Below are positions 26,133 through 33,669 of a stretch of 64,000 bases of DNA, piece after piece. The stretch is taken from positions 496,001-560,000 of the forward strand of contig NZ_JBNCNS010000004.1 of assembly GCF_049847105.1 (NCBI RefSeq). The letters run 5' to 3'. Both the position numbers and the translations under genes were made by a program. The notes below the pieces were generated by a model. That model was not told the origin of the DNA. It made no database searches and saw only the letters and a program-made list of their open reading frames with translations. The stretch's first letter is position 1, and the number at the start of each line of letters is the position of its first letter. The DNA is from Gordonia sp049847105 (GTDB lineage: Bacteria; Actinomycetota; Actinomycetes; Mycobacteriales; Mycobacteriaceae).

Positions 26133-26480
26133 TCAGCCCACGGGATGGCGTGGCCGCTCGCCGCGGTTCAGGCGCCAGAGGTAGTTGTCGCAGATGATCG
26201 CGTTGCCGTGGGCGTCGATGGCGGTGCGGCCGATGTCGGCGCCGATGCATCGATCACCCAGTTGTGGCCGGGCACTGACCAGCGAGATGGCTTGCGTCGA
26301 GTCGAGCACCGCGAACTCGTGCACCGCCCTGGTGCGTGGCGGAATCGACTGCTCGTCGGCAGCGCGAGGCTTCAGATTCGCGAACGGGAAGTTGACGACG
26401 CGCTGAGCGTCGCGTTCGGCGCGACCCGTTACGGCGAACGTCGCCGGATGATTGCGGTCGCCAGAGACCCGACAAGCCAC
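26133..26480 (-). CDS. hypothetical protein, start uncertain
   Basis: The frame gives up to 115 aa from GTG 26480 (GTG 26495 is also in frame). It overlaps the end of the two-TM gene by about 50 bases. The C-terminal ~45 residues look like a real small domain (GDRCIGADIGRTAIDAHGNAIICDNYLWRL), similar in pattern to Cys-paired C-terminal modules of mycobacterial secreted proteins. No export signal is visible in this frame, so it may instead be the shifted 3' part of the upstream membrane gene. Confidence 0.35.
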   Translation of the reverse strand: MACRVSGDRNHPATFAVTGRAERDAQRVVNFPFANLKPRAADEQSIPPRTRAVHEFAVLDSTQAISLVSARPQLGDRCIGADIGRTAIDAHGNAIICDNYLWRLNRGERPRHPVG

Positions 26481-26689
26481 GTGAGGGGAATCCACACGTA
26501 GCAGGACATGGCGTACCACCAGCTGACGACAGCGAAGCCGGACGCCACGCCAGGACCGTCGGGTGTGCGGTGGGGCAGGACGCCGACACCCCAGAAAACG
26601 ATCATGAAGCCGATGTAGCTGACCGGTATGGAGATCAGGAAAAGCTTGAGCGAGTAGGCGCGAAATCGGCTGCCGTGCAGCGTATTCAT
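26429..26689 (-). CDS. 86-aa two-TM protein
   Basis: From ATG 26689 the product has two membrane helices (SLKLFLISIPVSYIGFMIVF and VVSWWYAMSCYVWIPLTWLV) joined by a His/Pro-rich loop, with a basic end (IIRRRSP). The ribosome site is weak (GGACCGAG). It is 105 bases downstream of the TY-Chap B gene, on the same strand. Function unknown. Confidence 0.45.
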   Translation of the reverse strand: MNTLHGSRFRAYSLKLFLISIPVSYIGFMIVFWGVGVLPHRTPDGPGVASGFAVVSWWYAMSCYVWIPLTWLVGSLATAIIRRRSP

Positions 26690-26794
26690 GTCGCTCGGTC
26701 CTGGCCGAACCCCACCAGTTGAGGTGCTCACTCCGTGCGCGACCTTGCCGGCGCATTGCGGCCGTGGCAGAAACAGATCACGGTGCACTGTAAG

Positions 26795-27256
26795 TCACCC
26801 GGTGAGCGAGAACGGATGCACGGTGCTGATCGGGTCGGTGAGAGTCAGGAACGACGGATGGGTGACACCCCATTGGCCGCGCAGCAGGGTGATCGACTGG
26901 ACCGCCGCCCGGTACAGCTGCCGGCGGCCGAACTCCCGGATGTACTCGTCCTTGCGGGAGAGGTAGCGCCAGTCGAGCGCCTCGAAGGTCCGCTGCGTGT
27001 GTGACCAGTCGGGTTGCCGCGTGCCAACAAGCGGACTCGTGGGCACTGTCGCGCGGACACGACCTGCCCGGTTGGCGCGAAAGGTGACGAGCAGCTGTTC
27101 GCGATTGCCGACAGGGTGCGCCAGATCGATGAACTCGAACGAACCGAACCGCAGATCACCGAGACGCGCCGCAAGGTCCGCGGTGAACTCGCGCCAGGAT
27201 TCGGCGATCTGATCGTCGTATCCCTCGACATCGTCGGCATACGTCTCGGTGGTCAT
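26795..27256 (-). CDS. TY-Chap-like protein B (N-terminal domain only)
   Basis: A 153-aa protein with AGGAGG 4 bases before the ATG. It matches the N-terminal domain of the proteins at 23665 and 30956 (ESWREFTADLAARLGDL ... RAGRVRATVP ... YIREFGRRQLYRAAVQ ... WGVTHPSFLTL) but ends there, lacking the YbjN-like and C-terminal parts. It could be a stand-alone adaptor or a shortened copy. It is divergent from the DUF808 gene. Confidence 0.6.
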   Translation of the reverse strand: MTTETYADDVEGYDDQIAESWREFTADLAARLGDLRFGSFEFIDLAHPVGNREQLLVTFRANRAGRVRATVPTSPLVGTRQPDWSHTQRTFEALDWRYLSRKDEYIREFGRRQLYRAAVQSITLLRGQWGVTHPSFLTLTDPISTVHPFSLTG

Positions 27257-27444
27257 GGTCCTCCTGGGTCGATGGGCGGACCGGCAGCTGCCGATGACGA
27301 CGAAGATACGAGCGGGGTACGACATGCTCCGATGGCTTGCGGCGCTACGTGTCGGCGCAGCCGGAGCCCCGTCGACAGATCTCCGAGGAGGCTCATCGTT
27401 GGGCATACTGATCGGTGACTCGTGCTCTCTATCTGGAGGTTTCT

Positions 27445-28416
27445 GTGGCCGGTGGCCTCGTGGCTCTGTTGGACGACGTCGTGGCCCTGACCAAGGTGGC
27501 TGCGGCGTCGATCGACGACATCGGTGCCGCAGCCGGTAAGGCCAGTATCAAGGCGGCCGGGGTGGTCGTCGACGATACGGCTGTCACGCCGCGGTATGTC
27601 CACGGCTTCACCCCCGACCGCGAGCTGCCGATCGTCCGCAAGATCGCGGTCGGATCGATCCGAAACAAGCTGCTGATCATCCTGCCAGTGGCGATGATCC
27701 TCAGTCAGTTCCTACCGCAGGCACTGCCGTATCTGCTGATCGCCGGTGGCCTGTTCCTCTGCTACGAGGGTGCCGAGAAGGTCTACGAGGCCTTCGGCGG
27801 CGGGCATGGGCACGGCCACACCGACGAAGTGCCGGCGGCGGAGAAGGGACCGGAGTTCGAGAAGTCGATGGTCAATGGCGCCATCCGCACCGACCTCATC
27901 CTGTCGGCGGAGATCATGGTGATCTCACTGTCGTCGGTCGAATCCGAACCGTTCCTGACGCGGTTGCTGGTGCTCATCGTCGTGGCCTTCCTCATCACCG
28001 CACTCGTCTACGGGGTGGTTGCGCTGATCGTCAAGATGGACGACGTGGGGCTGGCCCTGGCGCAGCGTCAGTCGACGGCGAGTCAAAAGATCGGCCGTGG
28101 CCTGGTCAAGGCGATGCCGAAGATCATGTCCACCCTGACCGTGGTGGGCATCGCCGCGATGCTGTGGGTCGGCGGCCACATCCTGATCGTCAACGTCGGC
28201 GAAGCCGGATTCCATTGGCCTGCTGACCGTCTGCACGACGTCGAGCACGGGTTCGCAGAACTCTCCCACGGGTTCGGCGGCGTCCTGTCATGGACCGCGG
28301 GGACAGTGGTCTCGGCGCTCGTGGGATTGGTGATCGGCGCGATCGTCGTGGCGATCATGCACCTCATCCCGAAGCGCGGTGCGAAGAAAGAAGCAGCCGC
28401 CCAATCACCGGAGTGA
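27445..28416 (+). CDS. DUF808 (YedI-like) integral membrane protein
   Basis: A 323-aa protein starting at a GTG with GGAGG 7 bases upstream. The N-terminal block is diagnostic of DUF808 (GGLVALLDDVVALTKVAAASIDD, then AVTPRYVHGFTPDRELPIV). Seven or so hydrophobic segments follow, with a His-rich loop (GGGHGHGHTDE) between the second and third. The biochemical role is unknown; the His-rich loop suggests metal contact (inference). It is monocistronic and convergent with the gene at 28435. Confidence 0.85.
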   Translation: MAGGLVALLDDVVALTKVAAASIDDIGAAAGKASIKAAGVVVDDTAVTPRYVHGFTPDRELPIVRKIAVGSIRNKLLIILPVAMILSQFLPQALPYLLIAGGLFLCYEGAEKVYEAFGGGHGHGHTDEVPAAEKGPEFEKSMVNGAIRTDLILSAEIMVISLSSVESEPFLTRLLVLIVVAFLITALVYGVVALIVKMDDVGLALAQRQSTASQKIGRGLVKAMPKIMSTLTVVGIAAMLWVGGHILIVNVGEAGFHWPADRLHDVEHGFAELSHGFGGVLSWTAGTVVSALVGLVIGAIVVAIMHLIPKRGAKKEAAAQSPE

Positions 28417-28434
28417 TGGGCGCACGGCTCGCCA

Positions 28435-28833
28435 CTACTCCCTTGCCTCGAACCGCCGATCACTCAGCGCGTCTGCCACACGCTTCCCGAGCACCTTCTC
28501 GGCCGAGTAGCGGTCGACCTGGTCGAGTGTCAACTCGGATTCGGGTTTGCTGATCCGCTGCAACTCGTCGACACCGATCTCGGGAACAGCCAGCGCAACC
28601 TTCCGTGCGTCGTCAATGTCGATGTTCTCGTGGGTCCACCGGAATCCTGAATCGCGATGGTGGTCTTCGGTCACGATCCAGTTCGCGACGAATATGGAGC
28701 GATTCGGGATCAACGTCCACACCTTGTGCTGATCAATCGTCGCCCGCGCGTTAGGCCTCGTGCCGGCCAGCCACTCCAACGAACCGTCGTCGACACGTGC
28801 GAGGCGCCAGAACTCCCAGCCGTCCTTCGGCAT
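28435..28833 (-). CDS. 132-aa hypothetical protein
   Basis: A soluble protein with GGAGGG before the ATG. It begins DGWEFWRLARVDDGSLEWLAG, contains SIFVANWIVTEDHHRDSGF and ends with a charged helix (DRYSAEKVLGKRVADALSDRRFE). No family is recognised. It lies 28 bases after the conserved unknown gene on the same strand, so the two may form an operon. Confidence 0.6.
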   Translation of the reverse strand: MPKDGWEFWRLARVDDGSLEWLAGTRPNARATIDQHKVWTLIPNRSIFVANWIVTEDHHRDSGFRWTHENIDIDDARKVALAVPEIGVDELQRISKPESELTLDQVDRYSAEKVLGKRVADALSDRRFEARE

Positions 28834-28861
28834 TCGTCCCTCCTCGGACTCAGATTGTCAG

Positions 28862-29797
28862 TCAGGCGCTGCCGACGATGTGCGGCGTCGGAGGCGTGAA
28901 GCTCGTGTTGTCGGGGAGTGGTTCGGCACCCTTCTCGTTGCCGAACTGGCGGACGGTCTGCACCTCACTGAAGGCGCTGCCACCCTGGCGCGCCAGGGAG
29001 TCGTCGTACCACTCGAACCACGGGTATCCGTGAGTCAGGTATTCGTCGATCGTCAGCGGTGGCCGGTGCGGCGGAGTGTCGGTGAGTGTCTGCCACACAG
29101 CCGAATTGACGATCCTCACGCTGACCTCTCTCCGCGCGTCGACATCCCAGTTCTCGTGGGACTCGATCGGCGTGGCGATGGACTGGTGGATCGTGCCACC
29201 GGCACCGAGGCCCATACCGGCCGGTGCGGCAGTGCACCCGTCGACGACCATCCGGGAGATCGGCGGCCGCTGAGCCCACACGTCGGGTTTGAGCGGGGCC
29301 ACGGAGAAGCGGATGAGCCCGTCGTCGGTGCCTGTCAGTTGTTCGGCTGCGGTGTATCCCTCGCCGAGCGGCATGGCGATGAACTGCCGCACAGTGGTCG
29401 CGTCGACCCGAAATCCATCCAGCCATGGCTGGGTCGGAGCCTCGAGGTAGTCCTCGGCATCGAAGTCGGGCTGCGGGACGTAGGAGTTCCCGGTGATCGC
29501 GTTGATTCCACCAACACCGACTTTCACCAGGAAGGGATAGTCCTGGGGTGTGCTGAAGTCGATCCAGGTCGCCTCGGATTGCCACAGCGGGAGTAGGCCG
29601 TCGGCTGCCGGTACTGCGCGAGGTCTGATCTCGCGCGTGGAGCGCACGTCGAGGGTGCCGAGGCTCGGTGGCAGCCCGTAGGTGGTGGGGTCGTCGGGGA
29701 CTCGCAGGGTCTGGTGAAAGGTGATGCGCAGTGTGGCGTCGGCATGGACATCCGGAAATGAGAACTCGATGGCCTGCGGGCCGGTGGTGACGGTCAT
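28862..29797 (-). CDS. conserved uncharacterised protein
   Basis: A 311-aa beta-rich soluble protein with GGAGCG before the ATG. It shows a pattern I recognise from an uncharacterised but widespread bacterial family: TLRVPDDPTTYGLPPSLG near the N-terminus, LLPLWQSEATWIDF, VKVGVGGINAITG, LEAPTQPWLDGF, RQFIAMPLGEGYTAAEQLTG. The C-terminal third (LTIDEYLTHGYPWFEWYDD) is also typical. No catalytic motif or function can be assigned. It is divergent from the gene at 29947. Confidence 0.7.
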   Translation of the reverse strand: MTVTTGPQAIEFSFPDVHADATLRITFHQTLRVPDDPTTYGLPPSLGTLDVRSTREIRPRAVPAADGLLPLWQSEATWIDFSTPQDYPFLVKVGVGGINAITGNSYVPQPDFDAEDYLEAPTQPWLDGFRVDATTVRQFIAMPLGEGYTAAEQLTGTDDGLIRFSVAPLKPDVWAQRPPISRMVVDGCTAAPAGMGLGAGGTIHQSIATPIESHENWDVDARREVSVRIVNSAVWQTLTDTPPHRPPLTIDEYLTHGYPWFEWYDDSLARQGGSAFSEVQTVRQFGNEKGAEPLPDNTSFTPPTPHIVGSA

Positions 29798-29946
29798 GGC
29801 GCTCCGATGCGTGAAGGGATGCGATCAGAGTAGGAGCGGGGTCTGACAAGACAACCGACATCGATCGCGTCGACAACGGTCGTCGCTGCCGGCGTTAACG
29901 GCGTTCGCGGGCTTGATGGGTCTTCGGATCGTGCTGTACTGGAGAA

Positions 29947-30819
29947 ATGATCAAGCTCCTCGTGATTGTCGTCGTTGCGGCGGCGATCGCGATTGCGTTG
30001 GTCGTGATCGGTTCCTGGGTGGTCAGCGGTGTCCGATCACTGGGCGTCGGGCTCGGACGCCTGGCGCGAGGCAGCGGTGCAGCCGGCGAGGCGCGGCCCG
30101 AACTGCCGACCGTCGATGCAGATGCGGACGCCGTGTTCGACGATCCCCTCGCACAACTGGCCGACGATCTGCGCGCGGCCCGCGCCCGCCGATGGTCGCA
30201 GTGCCGGGCGATCCAGGAACTCGCCGAACCCACCGAGTCTCGCCGATACCTCGACCTCGCGGTCGACACCTGGACCGCGGGCTCGGATGACAGCACCCGA
30301 CTGCGCAACGACCCGATCGGACAGATCGCCATCTCCGCGGGCATGGTCGCCGACCGGATCAGCGACTACCCGGCCTGGAAGCTGGACTTCTTCGATCGGC
30401 ACGGCGTCCGCGTGGACCTCGCGGCCGAGGTCACCGCGCTCACGACGTCCGCGGCCAACGTCCACGACCAGGTCGCGCTCCTCAGTGAGCCACCCACACA
30501 CCTGAGGACCGACGACGACGTCGTCGACACCTACACCGCCAAGGCTGTGCTGCTGTCGCGGCGACTCGACGGGCTCGTCGAACGGCTCGGTGCGCTGGGC
30601 GAGTACCAGCAGATCGTCGCCGCCATCCAGCACCGACAGGACAAGCGGGAGTGGCTCGACCGGGTCAGCGCCATCGACGAATTCGAGAACGAGGTCGACG
30701 CCCAGTGGGACGCCACCGAGGCCGACCGGATTCGCACCAGCGCCGACGAGTCGGAGATGCTGGCGTCCATCTACCTGGATGCGCTTGCGCCGCTGGCGAA
30801 AAAGCTCGAGCAGGAGTGA
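29947..30819 (+). CDS. membrane-anchored helical protein, unknown
   Basis: A 290-aa protein with GGAG before the ATG. A single N-terminal membrane helix (LLVIVVVAAAIAIALVVIGSWVV) is followed by a long acidic cytoplasmic or periplasmic region of predicted helices (DPLAQLADDLRAARARRWSQCRAI ... RLDGLVERLGALGEYQQIVAAIQ). It ends acidic. Family not recognised. It precedes the TY-Chap C gene by 136 bases on the same strand. Confidence 0.6.
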   Translation: MIKLLVIVVVAAAIAIALVVIGSWVVSGVRSLGVGLGRLARGSGAAGEARPELPTVDADADAVFDDPLAQLADDLRAARARRWSQCRAIQELAEPTESRRYLDLAVDTWTAGSDDSTRLRNDPIGQIAISAGMVADRISDYPAWKLDFFDRHGVRVDLAAEVTALTTSAANVHDQVALLSEPPTHLRTDDDVVDTYTAKAVLLSRRLDGLVERLGALGEYQQIVAAIQHRQDKREWLDRVSAIDEFENEVDAQWDATEADRIRTSADESEMLASIYLDALAPLAKKLEQE

Positions 30820-30955
30820 CGAGGCGACGTCGGATGCAAAACCGGCGGCCCCTGTGGACAACTGAACTGCATTCGCCCCGGCCTGTCGGAGTTCCTTCCT
30901 ACCGTGCAACGCATCCGGTCATCGCCGATGGCCGACGGCCCAGGGGGAGATGTAC

Positions 30956-32173
30956 ATGTCCGACGGTCAGGGTGCAGCCGATGGCAATCCGGATGCGGCA
31001 TGGCGAGGGTTCTGGGAGCGGCTCGCCGAGAGTGTGACAAGGCTGGGCCGTGACGAGTTCGTGGAGGTGAGCCGGGCAGGGGAGACCGGGCGACCCCTGC
31101 TGATTTTCACGGTGACCGGGTCCGGCCGGGTGCGGTGCACGATCGGTGGCAGTGCGCTCACCAACTTCTGGCCGCCCGAACAAGCAGCGACGGCTCGTGC
31201 ACAACGAGCCGCCGTCGATCGCCTCGGATGGCGAGAGTTGCGGTCGGGCAGCATGATTCGTGAGACGGGCAAGCGCAATGCGAATGCGCTCATGCGCGAC
31301 GCCGAGCGGGCCTTGCGCGAGGTGTGGCAAATCGCGCATCCGTCGGTGTTGCACGTGCACGATCCGTTCAGTCCGGAGGCGCAGCGCCTGAGAGCGCAAG
31401 CCCGGCCGAAGGAACGGACGCTGACCCTCAGCGGGACGGCATCACTCGGCGTGATCCCCGGCGATGCCGAACATCTGCTGACGATGGCCGCTGACACATT
31501 GGCAACCGCCTGGGGCTGCAACGTCCCGATCGACGACGGCGCCATCCGGTTCACCGACGTCGACGGCCTCTACACCAAGTTGCTGGTGTCTCCGCACGCG
31601 ATGCGCCTGGAGTTCTGCACCATTGTCGGTCACTGCACGCCCGACATGGCGTTGCTCGGCGCGGTTGTCGCCGAGCACTCCTCGCGATGGCCCGATGTCT
31701 CCATCCTGGTCACCAAGGACCACATCTTCGCGGTTCGAGCGCTCGAGTGCGCCACCTTCTATCCCACCAACCTGCTGGCCGCGCTGGACGCGTGGCGACA
31801 ATTCTGCGCCGCCGGCGCGATCGACATCGTCGAACAACTCCATCCCGACGCGACCGGCCACTTCGGCCCCGGGCACGGGCAGATGCCTGCCGACCTTGTC
31901 GACCTGATCAGACGGTTCGTGGCTGACCCCAACGGTGTCACCCCGTCCCGGATCGCCTGCGACACCAGAGCGAATGCACCGATGCTGCGCCGGTATGCGC
32001 GCATCTGCGAAGAGTGGCTTGAGGAATGGCCCGGCGGTGAACCGGCTGCCGGATGCGATGAGCCGGGCATGCCGGAGCCTCGCGAAGTACAGCGATTTGT
32101 ACCGGTGCTGCTGGAAGCGATCGGGGTTGCGGCTGAATTGAATGTGGCGTCGGAGATGAGGCGGGGAAGGTGA
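30956..32173 (+). CDS. TY-Chap-like protein C
   Basis: A 405-aa paralogue of the protein at 23665. Shared features are AAWRGFWERLAESVTRLG, a TGSGRVRCTIGG strand, the REL/RETGKRNANALMRDAERALREVW helix, QIAHPSVL, and in the middle VPIDDGAIRFTDVDGLYTKLLV followed by RLEFCTIVGHCTPDMALLGAVV. The ATG at 30956 is favoured because GGGGGAG lies 7 bases upstream; an ATG 6 bases earlier abuts it. It is the last chromosomal-type gene before the IS3 debris. Family as for copy A (recalled, not verified). Confidence 0.6.
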   Translation: MSDGQGAADGNPDAAWRGFWERLAESVTRLGRDEFVEVSRAGETGRPLLIFTVTGSGRVRCTIGGSALTNFWPPEQAATARAQRAAVDRLGWRELRSGSMIRETGKRNANALMRDAERALREVWQIAHPSVLHVHDPFSPEAQRLRAQARPKERTLTLSGTASLGVIPGDAEHLLTMAADTLATAWGCNVPIDDGAIRFTDVDGLYTKLLVSPHAMRLEFCTIVGHCTPDMALLGAVVAEHSSRWPDVSILVTKDHIFAVRALECATFYPTNLLAALDAWRQFCAAGAIDIVEQLHPDATGHFGPGHGQMPADLVDLIRRFVADPNGVTPSRIACDTRANAPMLRRYARICEEWLEEWPGGEPAAGCDEPGMPEPREVQRFVPVLLEAIGVAAELNVASEMRRGR

Positions 32174-32831
32174 TGTGAGCCGCGGAGGCGCATGCTGTCA
32201 TGCATGATCGACGTCGTGGTGACGCGTCAGTCGTTGGCGCCGACTGTGGTTGTGCCGGGTACAGAGTCGTGTGCCTGGACACGGAGCTTGTCGACTTCGC
32301 AATCCTCGATCTCCATCGCGTCCCCCACTGACTCACGATCGGTCCTCCGATATCACCTACGTGAAGAACTACGCGGGAGCCAGGCCACCTCGTCGCCCGC
32401 ATCGGTTCGCGTGTCGGACGGCACCCGGCCGACGGAATAGGATGAGTCTGCAGTTGGATGAGTGGTTTTTTTATCAGCAGTGCGATCGCAGACCTACGTT
32501 TCCATCTGGCATCTTAAGCACCGTTTGAGTGTCAACCGTGACGACACCTCGATGCTGCCTCTGGGCTCCGATGTCTGATTGTGCAGGCACCGTGATGAAA
32601 CGACGTGGCGCCCCTCGCATCTGTTTCCTCGCGGACCGCGTGGAACTCTGCGAGCTGGGCTTTCCGCGCGCCCGTGACGCGAACCGCGCGGTAGGCGCCG
32701 CACAGAAGGAGCACGATCCATGGGACCTCCAACGCCCAGCCAACCACTGAGCGGGCCGGCGAGGGGCTGCCTGCGCCGAGTGGGACCGCAAGATGCGTGC
32801 CAATCATCCATGGCCACGCGATGACGATGGC
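32174..32831. other. IS-debris region with a transposase scrap
   Basis: No intact gene. At 32343-32381 the plus strand encodes SSDITYVKNYAGA, the start of the catalytic domain of an IS3-family OrfB, in the opposite orientation to the larger IS3 remnant next to it. A run of seven T at 32464-32472 has no adjoining hairpin. The minus-strand frame 32532-32831 is a read-through from the broken transposase and includes one hydrophobic stretch. The region marks a rearranged boundary. Confidence 0.5.
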
Positions 32832-33191
32832 ACGGTTGACCAAATCAGGCGGGAACGTGGCGAACGGATCGACGACCGTGGTCGGCGGTGAGAACGTGCG
32901 CGGGCTGGTCCCGGCGATCCCTCGCTCGGCCATCATCTTGGCAACAGTCTTCTCGGTCACCAGGTGGCCTTCGGCGCGCAGCTCGGCAGTGATGCGGGGC
33001 GATCCGTACACTCCGTGCGAGTCTTTGTGGATGGACGTGATCTGCACACCCAACTCCTCGCGGCGCTGTTTGTTGGGGCTCAAATCTGTTGTTACCGTTG
33101 ACTTGAGGTGCTTGTAATAGCCCAACACCGACACACCCAGCAGGGTGGCCATGCGACCGATTGCTGTGGTGGCGCACTCCGCGGCCATCAA
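32832..33191 (-). pseudogene. IS3 OrfB, truncated
   Basis: The N-terminal ~120 residues of an IS3 OrfB transposase are present: LLGVSVLGYYKHL, the HTH_21 region QITSIHKDSHGVYGSPRITAELRAEG, and RGIAGTSPRTFSPPTTVVDP. The rve/DDE domain is absent because homology stops at LVNR (about 32832). The frame runs on into unrelated sequence to 32532. Confidence 0.7.
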
Positions 33192-33202
33192 CGCGTATTT
33201 CT

Positions 33203-33504
33203 CTACCGTTGATGGTTCGCCGCGAAGTACGCCGACGCCTTTTTCAAGAAAGCGATGTCTTTCTCCTGCTCGGCGACCTGCCGGCGCAACCGGGCCAGCT
33301 CGTCTCGCTCGGCGGCTGTGAGTGGCTCCTGGCCGGTCTGACTGGCAGCGCCGAGGCGCCGGCGTTCATCGGCCACCCAGCGGCCGAGCAAGCCGTCGTT
33401 GAGGCCGAGGTCGCGGGCGACCTCGGCGATCGACCTGAATCGATCACTCGATGCGCTGCATCGACTTTGTGCTCGGTCGTGAACGACCGACGCTTCCGCG
33501 ACAT
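33203..33504 (-). pseudogene. IS3 OrfA, frameshifted
   Basis: The product begins MSRKRRSFTTEHKVDAAHRVIDSGR in one frame (from 33504) and continues as SIAEVARDLGLNDGLLGRWVADERR ... KDIAFLKKASAYFAANHQR in another. A deletion of about 4 bases near 33430 between the helix-turn-helix halves explains the shift. The leucine-zipper region and C-terminus are intact, so the element was once functional. Confidence 0.7.
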
Positions 33505-33669
33505 GTGAACCTCCTCCCAGCGGGACCTTCAATCCCGCTATCTCGGTGTCCACTACCTGGGGGCCTCAGCCGACGCCGGGATGGTCTCCGAGGCCAACAA
33601 GCACACCATCAAACCAGCTGGATTGTCGTCTATTTGCTTTGATTACGCCAGGTGGGTAGCCGCTCTCCC

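Larger units (their letters stand above)
32832..33568 (-). mobile_element. IS3-family insertion sequence remnant
   Basis: A truncated IS3-type element read leftward. Its outer end at 33546-33568 has the terminal-repeat form usual for the group (GTGTCCACTACCTGGGGG). OrfA is frameshifted and OrfB is cut after PPDLVNR, before the catalytic domain. No second terminal repeat is found, so it cannot move by itself. Confidence 0.75.

Noticed and set aside
32464..32472. A run of seven T that could end a rho-independent terminator.
   Set aside because: The only GC-rich inverted repeat nearby lies about 45 bases away, so there is no terminator geometry.
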